Positions 8,316 through 20,709 are shown, counted from the stretch's first letter. The stretch: 64,000 nucleotides of DNA from Phellopilus nigrolimitatus (GCA_021029095.1 JAJOHG010000003.1:1550001-1614000), one strand, 5' to 3'. The notes: generated by a model not told the origin, from the sequence alone. Numbers and translations: made by a program.

Positions 8316-9814
8316 GACGGCCGCACCGTTCTTGAAGCCTGACCTGGAACTGACAAATAACCTGAATGATGATGGACTCGGGACAAATGTAAGCCATTTG
8401 TATCTCTAAATGAAATAAATATTGACAATCCCGGACTGTAACAGCGCCAACACGTCCAAATGTCAAGTGTGCCCAGTAAGTCCACTATTACCTTTCTTCA
8501 AAGCAAGACTGACAAAATCTGATAGTTGTCTTATGGACATATCTTATGGACATAGTAGGCGCTCGCTTCCATTGCGTGATTTGCGAGTCGGTGGATATAT
8601 GTTCGAATTACGAAGCTGCTGGCTTGCCTGGGAACCTAGATGCTGATGATGGTGGTCACAATACCGCCCACATCATGATCAAGGTAAATATCCTCGACAG
8701 CACAATTCTGACCAAACTGACCAACTCATCTTACCGAAGATCCCCATCCCCTTGAATTCGAGCAAAGTGCAGACAGCGAGCAGACGCGCGTTGCAGCTAT
8801 GGACCGGTCGCGACTCACTGTACGTATAGCGCACACCCAGCAGACGTGTGCGCGGAGACTCGCTTTGGGAGGCCGACGCAGTCACCTTCATCGGGTCCGG
8901 CTCGAAACATGCACGAGGTGGCCGCTGTGACCGCTAGACGCTCGACCTTCGCATCGCGTGCAAGGGGTGCAACCAGAGCAACGTCGGCGTGCGGTTCCAA
9001 TGTGCGATGTGCCCTGCGACGAAGACCCAGTCGTATAGCTTGGTGCGTTTTCCCTATATTCGCAAAATGATGCGGGGCTTGACTGGAGCTGTTGTTCGCT
9101 CTTCGTACTGCTCCGTTCAGTGCGCCAACTGCGAGCAGCGATTGTCCTTCTTCACGACCCAATGCATATTTTCTTTAAGCTACTGCGGCCCGTACACCGT
9201 CCAATTGAGTCGCAATTTGCCATTCTACCAATCCTGTACGTCCCCATCGCATTTCTTTCACATATCGTGTTTCGTAAACTAACGTCTGTTCGCGGATGTT
9301 AGGTACAGGCAGCCCGCATGTCCAGCAGGTCAACTCAACTCCTCTCATCCCAAAGGTCCGTACGCCCTTCCATGTCCGGAAAACCAGTCCTCTTTTTCTG
9401 ACACAGTTTCATCTGCTGTTCCAGCTTATCTCACGACGCTCTACCACAATGTGGCGCTGTGTGATTACTGCATGGACCGCATCAAAGGCGAGTGGTTCCG
9501 TTGCGTGTACTGCGCGAAGGATCTCTGCGATGAGTGCGAAAACTTGAATCCGCACGCGCATGATCGCACCCATTTCTTCTATGTTTTTAAGGCGCCGGTG
9601 AATACTTTGTTCTCTTGTGCTTTAAGTTTTTGTGTCTCTTATTATTACAACTCGGCTTATTTTATTTTAGGTGGATATGCAGATTTTCAGGTGAGAATAA
9701 ATGTGTCTGTGTCATGTTTTATCTGACCGTTCGTTGCTTCGCAGGATTGTCGCAGAGCTGGATAATCTGGAAGGGAGTCTGCCGGTGCTGAACTATCCCG
9801 TGTATTACTCGTAA
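8311..9814 (+). pseudogene. ZZ-type zinc-finger protein gene, 3' part
   Basis: This continues the gene cut at 1824. The joined reading frame gives a His-rich ZZ end followed by FLDVPD. Three further ZZ-like clusters follow: about 8460-8690 (CQVCP, CVICE), 8970-9170 (CKGCN, CAMCP, CANCE) and 9455-9590 (CDYCM, CVYCA, CDECE). Candidate introns are about 8390-8442, 8477-8558, 8681-8739, 9041-9119, 9236-9300, 9356-9422 and 9691-9745. The frame ends at TAA 9812-9814 after a conserved-looking Leu/Asn/Tyr tail. Likely frame changes occur near 8320, 8900-8960 and 9150. Without a promoter of its own this half is probably transcribed, if at all, by read-through from the 3' LTR. Confidence 0.65.
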
Positions 9815-10169
9815 TGTCACTTCTGTTCGCTAACATTTTATTGCCAATTAGCATCACATGTATTTTGCCTTCCTGTACTTCCAGTGCTTGTTGTATACGT
9901 AGCGGATGCATTTCAATCTTCTTGGAAGATTTATGGGTTGGCTCAGAGTGAAAAAAAGCGTAAACAAGACATAGAAATGTGTTGAGGGGCACTCTGATTT
10001 ATGTTTGTTTGGAAAAGAAAACTAGACAATGGATTGTTCAAGAGTGTGGCTCCGGGATCTACCTTATGACGTGCCACCGACTGCAGCTTCGAAATGATGT
10101 GTCATAAGGACATCGGGTCTGGTCGGAAAGGAGGTTATTTGTAATAAAACTGGTCTTTCAAAGTCGTTT
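9815..10169. other. Intergenic, 3' flank of the ZZ gene
   Basis: AT-rich sequence after the ZZ stop codon. I see no gene or clear repeat in it. Confidence 0.5.
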
Positions 10170-10463
10170 TCATTGATCATAAATGAACAATGATTAAGAT
10201 TTGACTTTTAAAAATCATTACTCATTGATGATCATCAATGATCATCAATGATTAGTAATCACTAGGGATCACTAGTGATCAATGAAAACATCACTTTTTT
10301 CATTGATGATCATTGATGACTGGTGAATTCCAAGTCTCCATTCATTGATATTCATCGATGATCACTAGTGATCACTAGTGATCATCGATGAATAGCTCTT
10401 GGACTTGGTTTTCACCAGTGATCACTAGTGATCATCGATGATCATCGATGATCATCGATGAAT
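10170..10463. repeat. Mosaic of short palindromic words (TGATCA, CATCGATG, ACTAGT)
   Basis: About 290 bp are built almost wholly from self-complementary words: GATCATCGATGATC, CACTAGTGATCACTAGTG, CATTGATGATCATTGATG and relatives, separated by two non-repeat spacers (about 10320-10345 and 10395-10415). Single strands could fold into many alternative hairpins. There are no coding features and no obvious target duplication. Confidence 0.85.
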
Positions 10464-11015
10464 TTCCCAAGTCAAAGTCCAAAATCCCCAAGTCCAATGT
10501 TTTTTGTCCGATAGCGACCGTCATACATAATTGTAGCCCCGCCCGGCGAGGATATGACAGGGTTAAAAGAGTTGGGCTTTGTTGTGGAGGCGATAGATAT
10601 AGAAAAGGAGAGCCGTCAAAAGCCGCGGGCACCTGTGCCCCACCCCACGCGTACCACGACGGCTGGTGGCAAGTCTACCACAGGACAGACACAGAAAAGG
10701 TGATTGAAAGGCAGTCAATATAAAACCAGTAGAGAAAAAGAGCAGACAGTGACATGTATTTATTTCCAACCGTTTCCTTAAAGTCTTATAAAAAGTCTGA
10801 TCTCGTAAAGCCTGACAAGCCTCAGTACCCGCTACAGGCACCATGTCAGTACAGAAGCAGCTGGCAATGTATGTATCTAATCTTTCGCGACTACAACCAG
10901 ATGTGTCGAAGGCACACCTTGTGGTGATTGCTACAGAATAAAGTCGGGAACTGACCGGTGCATGTGTTAGTAATAAATGTGGTGTTACACCTACGCACAA
11001 ACCACAAAGGAAGTT
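10464..11015. other. Intergenic, 3' flank of the DUF6533 gene
   Basis: No open frame resembling a protein family and no recognisable RNA gene or repeat was seen. Confidence 0.5.
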
Positions 11016-13084
11016 TTATTGGTCATGATGTACGTGCGGAACATACGATCCAAATTTAGCAGGAGAGGTAGGAGATACAGGGGTCATGAGAGTCGTATGC
11101 GACATGAGAGATGCGGGGGATAGAGGAGAACTCGGGCCCGCCTCTGCCTGGTGCCCAGTTGAATACCGACAGGGACTGTAGGTGCTCCCCGCAGCCGTCG
11201 TCGAGCCCGCTGAGCTGGGAAGCACGGGCACGCCGTCGAACGCGATCGTGCTTAGCTGGAACGTGTACGTGTCCCCGGCATCGTCCGCACCCGCATTCGG
11301 CGAGGGCGCCTGCCGCGCCTCGAAGTTCGCGCGGATGTTGAGCAGGAGGCGCTGCCCCATGACGGTGGAGAGCGCGACGGCTAGTGTGACGGGGATCTCG
11401 CCGATGCGGCCCTGCGGAGATTAGGAAGGTTCGGAGGTAAGTTATATCGATTTTTATAACTATCTTTATTCTAAATTTATTACTGTTGGACTTACGTCGT
11501 CGATGGTCCATGCCAAGAAATTTGCCAAATAGATCGCGAGGGTTCTATTCCGTGCGGGTGGAAACCATTGATTAACCGATTGATCCTTTCTTTCCTTTGC
11601 GCGAGCAAAAAGATAAAAAAAATCAACTTACAGCAAGAAATATAGCACCGAATCCCTGATAAGCACCTCCATCGCCTTCATCGCGCGGCTGCTGCGGCAT
11701 CCCATGTCGCCGCCCAACCTGCTAAGGCCCTGCTTTAGACCGCGGGGCCTGAGGCCGAGCTCGTTCTCGCGCAGCGAACGCATGCCGCGCGCGAGCGCGA
11801 GCGCGAAGAGCAGTGTTTCGAACACGAGGAAGGGCACCCAGTAGAGGTTCGAGCGCGGCCAGGTGTCCGTGAGGACGCAGAGGTCCATCGGGAGCACCGT
11901 GTTCGGGGCGGCGTCGACCGCGCGGATCTGCGCGTGCGTGGAGAATCCGACGATGGCGAGCTCGGCGGCGAGCATCAGGGCGAAGCCACCGGCCATGAGC
12001 CAGAGGACTACCCGGCTCGCGCTGTACATTGCGTATAGACGGAGCATCAGGATGACTTGATGAGAGAGAGTTAGGCAAGTCAAATAAAATTTCTTTTGAT
12101 TAGTAGCGGGGATGTGGGGACGTACTTTCGGTGACGCCATACGTGAATATACCGGATACCGCTTGCCAACGCAGCCATACAAAACCTGTGAAGAGAAATT
12201 TATCAATGTGCTCAGCGAGTAAACAGTGGATCGCATTTGCACATACAGCTGAAAGATCACGACGGTAACGCGACCGAGAAGGGAAGAGTTAGCCACAGCC
12301 TACTACTTTCTCGCAGGCGAAGACCATTGAGAAAAGAATTGGTTGCGTACAGACGCTCCGTTATTGTAGGAGAGTAAAGGACTATATTTGATGATCAATG
12401 AGCAAACGCTCCGTTTTTCTCTAACAGGAGAATCGCCTTGAACTCACAAATCGAGTTGAATCTTCGTATATGAAAGCTTAGCTACTCCCAACTATACAAG
12501 CAGATCCAAACTCACATGATCGTAAAGACATTATAATATCGACTCTGTTATTTTGCATGAGTGAGACTTTCAGCCATAATAGGTCGAAAAGCAAACGGCG
12601 CGGAAGTTCACGGACAATTAAGAACAGAACCTTCCCCGCAGACCAGCGCGATCTCTACTTTGTTTGTCGTTCGCTCAGAAGATGCTCGATAGGTGAAAAA
12701 TGAAACCGCACGTACCCAAATCAACCGTACCTCGTCTTCGAAGGTTATTACTGGAGAGGCAATTATTCGATCGGCTTTCAGAAAGGCAGAGAACACAGCG
12801 TACGGTGATCGTAGGCGATAATAGTAGAAGACGAGACTGGGGGACCGATACGGAGCCAAAAGATTAGAATATGGAAAAGAGGTCAGCTCCGCCGAACGCC
12901 GTAAGAATGGAAAACACAAGAAGAAATGTAGAGATAACGCACCTGAGCAAAGCCGCCCATACCATAGGCCCTGCGCGATGACGGCACTCCCCACTGGCAT
13001 GTCAAGATAGTAGTCGAGGATAATTAGCGACGTTCCCGGAGGACCAAAAATCGGGATGAGTTGCTGCCAGAGTTGATGGAGCAC
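11016..13084 (-). CDS. DUF6533-type membrane protein
   Basis: The deduced N-terminus has the DUF6533 pattern: a DYYLD segment, a short intron, then ITFEDEVRLIW (about 12730-12760). Hydrophobic helices follow in an exon at 12126-12185 and in 11632-12055, which includes a MLRLYAMY helix, a long Ala/Leu helix and a YWVPFLVFETLLFALAL helix. The next exon is 11496-11544 and the last exon 11016-11411 ends in a polar, Ser/Pro-rich tail. The splices 12126/12055, 11632/11544 and 11496/11411 keep the frame. The exon between about 12190 and 12720 could not be resolved, and the start at 13084 is tentative. DUF6533 proteins are abundant seven-helix-like membrane proteins of Agaricomycetes with unknown function. 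No enzymatic motif is visible. Confidence 0.7.
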
Positions 13085-13917
13085 ACGTATAGGAGACAGA
13101 GCTCGGTCTGGTTGAGCGCAAGACTGAGAAAAAATTGGGTGTAAAAAAGATCGGAGCAGCTAAGTACGAGAGCGGAGGCTCGATACACCAGAGCGCTGCT
13201 TGTCGGATGCACGTCGTCCACGAAGATCTCGAGAGCACTCGGCACGGGCTCAACGTCCGCAATGCGACGGTGGTGGTAATGGTGGTGGTGGTTAAACAAC
13301 AGGAGGCAAACATTATGAATGACTCCAATATTTAACGATAGTTGAAAGGGAACTAGAGTTCATGCACATGCATCACTGAAATGTAAAAGGCTACACCTTA
13401 TCTGGAATTAGATGGACGCGGTCTCGGAGGCAAAATTCTCCCGATGTTAGTTGCTAAGGTCATTTAAACCGTCAGTAGACAGATAAATCCGCATTTTGAC
13501 AGCAGGGGGATTTGCTTCCAGGGCCAGGGAGAAACGTGAAGTGTCAGAGCGAAAATAGACCAGGTAGCCGAGCAAAGCTCGAGTATAGCTTATTTATACG
13601 TCGCTATCTTAAATCACACAGGCAAAATTAGCGAGAACACTTGAGTACAGCTATATTTTTTGCAGGGAAACAAGCTAGTACAATAAAGATACTACAAGGA
13701 GCGCGGTACCTGAATGAAGAAAAGAATGTCAGTACATCTTGAAGGACTCATAATCGGGACGGAAGAGATGGTAAGGAAGATCAGACGAGTATATAATGAT
13801 TCCGGATAGACTTTTATCTTCACAGAAAAGTAGTAAACCCCTCTCCGTTGAGGGAGTCTGTGTGTCATCTTGTGGGAAGAGGAAAAGGAAAACATAGGAA
13901 GATAACCAGATACGCAC
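13085..13917. other. Intergenic between the DUF6533 gene and RPS12
   Basis: This holds the presumed promoter of the DUF6533 gene and the 3' flank of RPS12. A short TGG-rich tract lies at about 13271-13293. Nothing else was recognised. Confidence 0.5.
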
Positions 13918-14419
13918 TCATCGGTTTTTGAAGTAGTCGAGCAGGACGTTCAAGCCCTCGCTCTCAACACCGTAGTTCTTAACGACGACGCACGAGCAGC
14001 CGACGACCTTGCGCGGGTTGCCCTCGCGGTCGATCTTGCACAGGCCCGCCCACGTGCCGAGCACCTTCGCGTCGCCGACCTTGATCAGGTTGATCTTGTG
14101 CTCCGCGCACAGCGCCTCGATAAGCTTGAGGTACTCCGCCTCCGTGCACGACTCGACGAGCACGCACAGATGCGCCTGGCGCTTGTCGAGTGCCTTCGCG
14201 CACTCGCGGAGCCCGCGCGCGAGCCCGTCGTGCACGAGCGCGTTTTTCAGGACTTGCTGTTGGCGGGTGCGTGCGTCAGCGACTTAGTCTGGGGAAATGG
14301 CAGGACTGGAGCCCTTGCACCTGAAGAGCGTCCTCGACAGACAGCTTGCCCTTCGGAGCCTCGGTGACCTCGACCTCCGGGGCGGCTTCGACTTCAATTT
14401 CATCTCCAGCGTCAGACAT
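13918..14419 (-). CDS. rps12: 40S ribosomal protein S12 (eS12)
   Basis: Exon 1 is 14321-14419 and exon 2 is 13918-14256, giving 145 residues, the usual length for eS12. The acidic N-terminus ([18 protein letters not shown]) is followed by the conserved core with [30 protein letters not shown] and [14 protein letters not shown], ending in LLDYFKNR. The intron lies after EDALQ and uses GTGCAAG and CAACAG. This is a component of the small ribosomal subunit beak in the cytosol. The reading frame is intact. It stands alone, with the DUF6533 gene downstream on the same strand. Confidence 0.96.
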
Positions 14420-14739
14420 TCTGCATCCTGTTAGATCCAACTTCAAACAATCATTGTACCGAACCCACTTTTTTTAGTTGGGAAATACGAAAAAAAAGTG
14501 ATGTCTTCTTCCGCTATCGTTGATGTAAGGAAACGGGAGACGCGTCGGCGTCCGTAAAAGTTGTGTTGCTGGTCCGTGCGCAGCAGCTCTTATTCTCACG
14601 GTATATGAGCCGGCGAATCCCGGCACTCTTTATTGATTGCTTTGTCATCCAAACTAGCTATAATCGCCCCTACATTTCATCGAATATCTCCCGCGGAAAA
14701 AGGAGTTCTGGCTTAAAACGGTCCATTCGAAGGTAAAAA

Positions 14740-15060
14740 CACTTTCAAATGCAATAGTTCTCGGCGACGACGTAGACGACGGCCAGTTCTGTTCCTGTTC
14801 CTGGGCTCGTTTGAAGATCTAGTTCGCTGAAACAACCCTTACAGTTCTCTCTCCCGATCTCTGTAGTCTCGACCTTTATCGGAACTGCGCTGTCATCCAG
14901 AGGCTCAAGGGTTCTCACTAAGAATACTTATACTCTAACTGCGGAGAACTTCAAGCATCGTATCCCTCGAGGAATTCATAAACTGCCTTTCAAGATGCTA
15001 GCCAAGATTTTCAAGGAGAACTACCTGTTTACTTGAACGATGTGCAAGGCAACACCATGG
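14740..15060 (+). pseudogene. Decayed coding remnant related to 47327-47835
   Basis: The segment starting GACGACGTAGACGACGGCCAG matches GACGACGTCAACGACGGCCAG at about 47356. A later segment around GAGGAATTCATAAACTG (about 14969) matches 47682-47698. The shared order and spacing point to two diverged copies of one gene. Stops and frame changes break the coding sense in this copy. The ancestral function is not recognisable. The flanks 14420-14739 and 15061-15659 hold nothing I can name; the first contains the RPS12 promoter. Confidence 0.4.
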
Positions 15061-15659
15061 CTCTGTCGATCTCACGCGTCTCAGCTTTCGCGCAATCGCA
15101 GTCATTATCCTCGAGCCATCATGGTCAGCGCTTACGTATTCCCAGCCGACTTCGTATCAGCGATATTCTTAAGGCACCATATGCCGACAATAGACTGGAA
15201 GTTAGCAGGTTCCTGGACATGGTCGTGCCGCTCGGTGACCGCTAACGAGAGTTTGGAACGAATGCTATCCCCGGCAGCCGCGAGAGAAGATTCAGAGGCG
15301 CTGGATGACTGCGGACCCCTGGAATTTCCGCGGCTTGTTCGTCCGATGAAACTAAAATTGTTTCAGGTGACAGGGGTGCTCTTTTCTTCTGCATCTTCTG
15401 CATCTGAGAAATGCCTTCCCTGATGGAAGTCTTAGGAGACAACACCAATGATGTAAGGCTTTTCTGTAATGATGCTCACCCGCTCAGTCGCACCTACTTT
15501 TCCTGACCATTGCTTGCTCTGGTCCTTACACTTGGATATGGGTCCACGTTCCTCAGGCTATCTCGCGGAATTTAATTCCCTGCGTCATCTCTGTCATATT
15601 TATAAACCTCAAAACCTACGTCGAAAGGTCTGTAACCAACTGTAATGCTCAATGTGGGA

Positions 15660-16270
15660 TGACAATCCTTGCGAATGCGCGGACCGTTCTCATGTCCTTT
15701 TGCAAGGATTTGCAAACTTTTCGTACCTTCTAGAACTTCGCATCCTACGCCTCGGCTATGGAAAGCTATGATGCACCCTTGTCCCCACTCATGAACGGCT
15801 TGCCTCCATGATGCCCTCCCCGTCCGAGGAGCATTTTCGTGCTTTGAGAGGGCTCCTTATGAAGTTTGATGACAAGCTCGACTACAACATGATGTCCATC
15901 ATTCTGCACCCTTACAATCAGCTGCACCACTCTCTCGATCGAAGCATGCATCACTACAGTCGGCGGCATCGCCGAGCTGGACATCGCGCTGGTATCCTAC
16001 CCGCCCCATCGCACACTCGAGTTTAAGGATTGCGGATTGCTAAACGACATTCCTCGGGCCTCTGACACGGAAGATGAATCAGAGCGATGATTGGGGCAAG
16101 TTCGAGAAACTTAATTCTGTCTGTTGCGACATCGGACAGACTAACCACCTCCATGATCTACTCGGCTCGATCGTTAATGATAGGATGTGCTACGTTGCGT
16201 ATGAAGTTCGTACGCTAGTATTGCTAACTTTCGTCTCAGACCACATGCTTAAACAACTTCGCGTTATTCA
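15660..16270 (+). pseudogene. Degenerate protein-coding remnant (possibly F-box/LRR C-terminus)
   Basis: Short protein-like stretches occur in alternating frames: EEHFRALRGLLMKFDDKL near 15830, ELDIALVSYPPHRTLEFKDC near 15975 and DDWGKFEKLNSVCCDIG near 16086. They are separated by frameshifts and stops. The Leu-rich, acidic-tail character resembles the C-terminal region of agaricomycete F-box proteins, but this is a weak likeness. The rest up to the CHS5 start at 16602 shows nothing. Confidence 0.3.
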
Positions 16271-16601
16271 ATAGGTTGTCAACATGACCCGCTCAATCTA
16301 CGGTGTACTCTTGATACTCAATCTTTGCGCTGGTTCTCTTGAAATTTCTTCAACGCCTGTTTATGCAGGGATACAGCCAGCCTACTCAGAGCTTCTTAGA
16401 AAAAACCTGTCTAGCAGTTGCTTCAGCAATTGATATACATATTTTATATATTTATCTGCGGATTGATATGCTTCCACTGAGACATCAATATTTGCAAAAA
16501 AGAGAGGTCAGCGAGCGTGGGAACGATTTGCCAAACTTCTTGACCGTGTCAAACCGACGCGTCTTCGACACTCGTCGACAACCTCGACGACGACAAGGAC
16601 C

Positions 16602-18380
16602 ATGATGGCAAAGTCTCCAGAAAGCTTCATGTTTACGGTCGGAAAACTAGGCAAGTAAGACACAGAACTATGTAATAAAAAGGCTCATGTTAATATTCGT
16701 CGTACGTGTAGATGCTGGGATGGCGGTGAGAAAACAAGAGACAAGCAATGTGTTATGCATACCTAATGACAGCGTGCTAGATCCTGCTCGGCGAGCGAGC
16801 GCACCTCATCGAGTTCCCCTCGGTTCTCCTTCCTCCGGGTGCGACAGCGGGCTCGATCGTCAATATTGCCGTGCACCGGAACCTCGCCGAGGAGAAACGG
16901 AGGGACCAGGAGTTCTGGGACTTGCAGAAAGAGATTTATGATACCTTCGGTATCGACACGCCACAGCCACCAAAGCTTGAGGTGAGTCGGCGGATTCGTC
17001 AAACAAGTTTTTTAAAACGTTTGTTATCACTTATCACAAAGCCCGCAGGTCCGTAATATCACCCAGACATCCGTGACGCTCGAATGGCCCGCGCTCCATC
17101 TCGCGACCGCCAAGCTGCGCTCGCTCGACATCTACCGTAACGGCCAACGGCTCGCCGCTATCCCGCAGCCGCTGCACAACACGTCCACGAAGCTCTCCGG
17201 GCTCGAGCTCAACACGGACTACACCTTCCAGCTCGTCCTGCGCACCTCCGCGGGCACCTTCCCGTCGCCCATCGCCCGCGTGCGCACGCACACTATGGCG
17301 GACACGTCCGGCATCTCCGTCTGCTTCGGCACGTGCCAGGACAAGGTCCTCCTCGAGGACGCGAAGCACGCGCTGCGCGAGATGCGCGCGAAGTGGAGCG
17401 ACCGCATCCAGATCGACACGACGCACTTCGTGTGCACGACCCCCGCGACCGAGGGTCCTGGGGGCGGCGGGCCTGGCGTCGAGTACCAGCGCGCGCTGCA
17501 GCTCAGCATCCCCGTCGTCCAGCCGCAATGGATCCTCGCGTGCCACTCAGAGCGGAAGTAAGCGCCCCGCCTTTTTCTTCCCGCGGACTTTGAGAGTTTC
17601 TCACATCTTTATTGTTTTGCTTTTTCTGGTAGAATGATACCCATCGCGCAATTCTATCTCGGCGCGACGCCCAACGCACCGCTCTCCTCTGCGCCATTCG
17701 CGCGCCCGCAGTCCATGTCGCAGGTCTCGCTCCCGCGTGCGCCCTCGCGCGGCCCCGCGAGCCCGCCCACGCCGTCCTCTGCGGGAGCCCAGAACCGCTC
17801 GTCAATGCCGCCCCCGCGCCGTCCTGCCGCGCACGCGGAGCCCACAGCATCGTCCTTCGTGAACCAGTCACCCCAATCCCCGCCGCGCCAGCAGCCGCCC
17901 CCGGCCAGCGTCGCGACCGTCGCAGAGGCAGACGAGACCGAGGACGCTGTCGGCACGGCGGACGGGGAAGGGGGTGAAGCAGAGTTGCCTACACTAGGAA
18001 AGGCGCCAGCGCCTCCCAGTGTAGGCACGGGCCAGCGCTCGCCGCTGTCCGCAGCGGAGCGGCGCTCGCGCAACGGCACGATGGACCGCAACTTCCGCTT
18101 CCCGCCGCCGTCGCCGTCGCCACCGCCCGTTCCGCCGCTGCCCGACTCTGCGCCGGGTGCCGGCGCGAGCGGCGGGGCTGGTCCTGCGTCGCCAGAGCAT
18201 GCGCATGTGCAAGTTCTGGAGGCCGGCACCGTCGACGGCGAGAGCGGCACAGATTCGCCGACGAGCGCGCCGATGGAGGTGCCCCCGCCCGACCCGGTCG
18301 AGAAGGAGATCCCGAGGGAGCGCGCGACGGCGAGCCTCGACGACGACATCGGCGCGACGGAGGAGATCTCGCTTAATTGA
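16602..18380 (+). CDS. chs5: Chs5-like exomer scaffold protein (FN3-BRCT)
   Basis: Five exons (16602-16650, 16712-16725, 16781-16981, 17049-17557, 17633-18380) join to 506 residues. The N-terminus (FTVGKLDAGMA, HLIEFPSVLLPPGATAGSI) is the Chs5 dimerisation region. A fibronectin III domain follows (about residues 90-180, VRNITQTSVTLEWPALHLA) and then a BRCT domain (about 185-265, ending QPQWILACHSERK). The C-terminal 240 residues are Pro/Ser-rich and disordered. In yeast Chs5 forms the exomer coat with ChAPs at the trans-Golgi and exports chitin synthase III and other cargo. The first intron uses a GC donor (GCAAGT) instead of GT, required to keep the frame. It is convergent with the TMEM135-like gene, 278 bp away. 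Confidence 0.92.
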
Positions 18381-18658
18381 TCGTGCAAACCTTGATACCC
18401 TTAAAACCGGAGCGCTCAGCTTCTCGTGGATGTTCTTTTCTTACTTTCAGCCATCTCTCCCTTCGGCTCATCACCAGGCTCTACGTTCGTCGTGCGCTGT
18501 ATATACCCTAACACATTATACAGCTGTATTTTCCTCTTTCCATCGCTGTTATGGTACATAACTATATCATTGTGGGAGAGCATGAACACGAATTACGCGT
18601 AGGTGAAAACAGATAAAACAGGAGAAGGGTCGTTGAGAATAGGCGAGAGTGCTTATAT

Positions 18659-20709
18659 TCAGTTCGGTCCGACGAATTGATATAAAATGCGGCGCACGAG
18701 GCCCGAGAGGTGTTGAGGGTCATTCTACGGACGCAGACCTGTGAGCAACATGACTTCAAGTGCAATGAGACTTCCAAGATATACCTGGTATGTGCTCATC
18801 ACCATGCCCATCCCGATCGCGCAAAGCTGCCCAGAAGACAAAGCAATTAGTTCTCCGTCTCCGTCTTCATCGCAAACATAAACATAAACAAAAACAAAGA
18901 CTCACCAGCGCCTCGCCCGTCTCGCCCGTGTGGAACACGAGTCCCCGCCCGCGGGCCATGCGCCACGCGCTCTCGAGGCCCTTGGGGAGCACATACATCG
19001 CGAGCTCGCCGCGGCGCCGCTTCTCCTCAACGAACAGCGAGAACCCGGAGAGCAGCCCGCCGAGCCAGAAGGACGGCTTCGAGATCAGCACGTCGATCCA
19101 CTCCTTGCGGAGGCGCAGCGGCGCGCGCGGGGAGGAGAGCGCGGCGTGCAGGTTGTGTTTCGCGCAGAAGTACGCTGTTGCCGGGCAAGCTGTGGGATTA
19201 GCGGAAGGTGAGGCGGCTGAGAGGCTACGTACTCTGATAGATGATGACGAAGACGCCGAGGAACGCCGAGCTGCGCGTCGTGCCCCACCCCGCGCGCGCG
19301 AGGACGCGCCACGGCTGTTCCCAGAACTTCTGGCGCTTGAACAGCACTGCGGGGACGAGGTGCAGCGCGCCGTAGATGGGGAACATCCAGCGGAACACGC
19401 TCACGAAGCGGTCGAGCGGGACCGCGGTGCACGAGTCGAGCCACGGGTGTATTGCCGCGCAGGGCCCGTAGCGCGGCCCAAACTCTGCTGAAGCCTGCGC
19501 GGTGCGGAGGCGGGCGGCGAGCTCGGTGCGGTTCGCGGATGTCGTGGAGGGCGCGCCGATGAGCGATTCGAGGTCGGCGAAGTCGAAGACGCCGTCGCGC
19601 ACGAGCGAGCGGTTCACGCGCACACCTTTCAGGGGTACCTTGGACGCGTTTTGGATCCTGCACGAAGGTTCAATATGTCGCTTTCAGATTGGGAGAAAGA
19701 GGACAGTTGCGCACCATGCGCTGTACGACGGGGGGATCGTGTCTGGCCGGAGCAGGAAGCCGTACATGATCTGCCCGCAGCAGAGCGCGAACACGAGTAC
19801 GTCACCGTGCGGGATCTTGATGTTGTGTTTCGTGCTGAGCGCGTTGTACGAGCCCTGGAGGCCGCGCACGAACAGCTGCTGCGCTATCGCGACGCGGCGG
19901 CTCCTCTTCTCGAAGAGGATGCCGACCCCGCCCGCCACCGCACCAGCGACGACGGCATACCAGCGGCGCGTCTGTTTGCGGAGCCAGATCTCGTGTGCCT
20001 GCGCGCGGAAGGAGAGCCGGCCGCGGCGCCGTTCGGAGGCCGTCGGCGCCATTGTGACAGGAAGCTCCGACTCATCGTAGGCAGATTCTGTGGGTGACGA
20101 TGTCGTGCTCGAGTGGTGAGGGAGGAGGATGGGGAGGGCGTTGAAAATGAGTTTGTACAGAGCCGCGAACGAACCTAGGCAATAGTCAGCAATATATTTG
20201 AAACAAATGTTGGAAGAGCAGCACACCGAGCATTGCGGCAAATCTGAACGAATCCCGCCCAAGTAAAGCATGCCGGATGAGCGAAAAGCGGAAATGCCTG
20301 TAATTTCTTAGTATTTGTTCCTGCAAAAATATTTGGGGGGGGTTTTTTTTTAGATACGTACCGCGGCATTTTCCATATTCGAAACAGAAGGACGAACACA
20401 TTGAACCCCGACCTCAGCGTGAATCCCAATGTGCCCGCACCTGCTTCCGTCACTATACGTCCCTTTCAACCGGAACTTTGAATGAACGCGACTCACGAAG
20501 ACCCCCGCGCGCCGCATGCTCCGCGCACTCGCTCAGTGTAGAGAGCTCTACGGCGGGCTCTCCCCTATCCCGCCAGACCATTTTACGCGCATCGAGCAGC
20601 GCCTCCTGGTAGTTCGCGAGGACGACTAAGTTCTGTGTGTGTAGGGCGGTTTAGCGGAAGTAATTTACAAACATTGTCAACGACGGTGCCGCACCTCGAA
20701 GGACGTCAT
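18659..20709 (-). CDS. TMEM135-like multi-pass membrane protein
   Basis: Nine exons (20695-20709, 20497-20632, 20362-20452, 20227-20306, 19715-20174, 19233-19657, 18906-19174, 18785-18826, 18659-18724) give 527 residues in one frame. The central part has the TMEM135 family pattern: a Gly/Ala membrane helix, then GILFEKRSRRVAIAQQLFVR, and later MYGFLLRPDTIPPSYSAW. The C-terminal region has GFSLFVEEKRRRGELAMYVLP and ends RRILYQFVGPN. Animal TMEM135 acts at mitochondria and peroxisomes; the fungal role is not established. The first exon encodes only five residues. Exon 1, intron 1 and part of exon 2 are duplicated at 27237-27390. Confidence 0.85.

Noticed and set aside
10170..10463. Palindromic mosaic considered as a CRISPR-like array
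   Set aside because: There is no constant repeat with unique spacers, and the host is a eukaryote.
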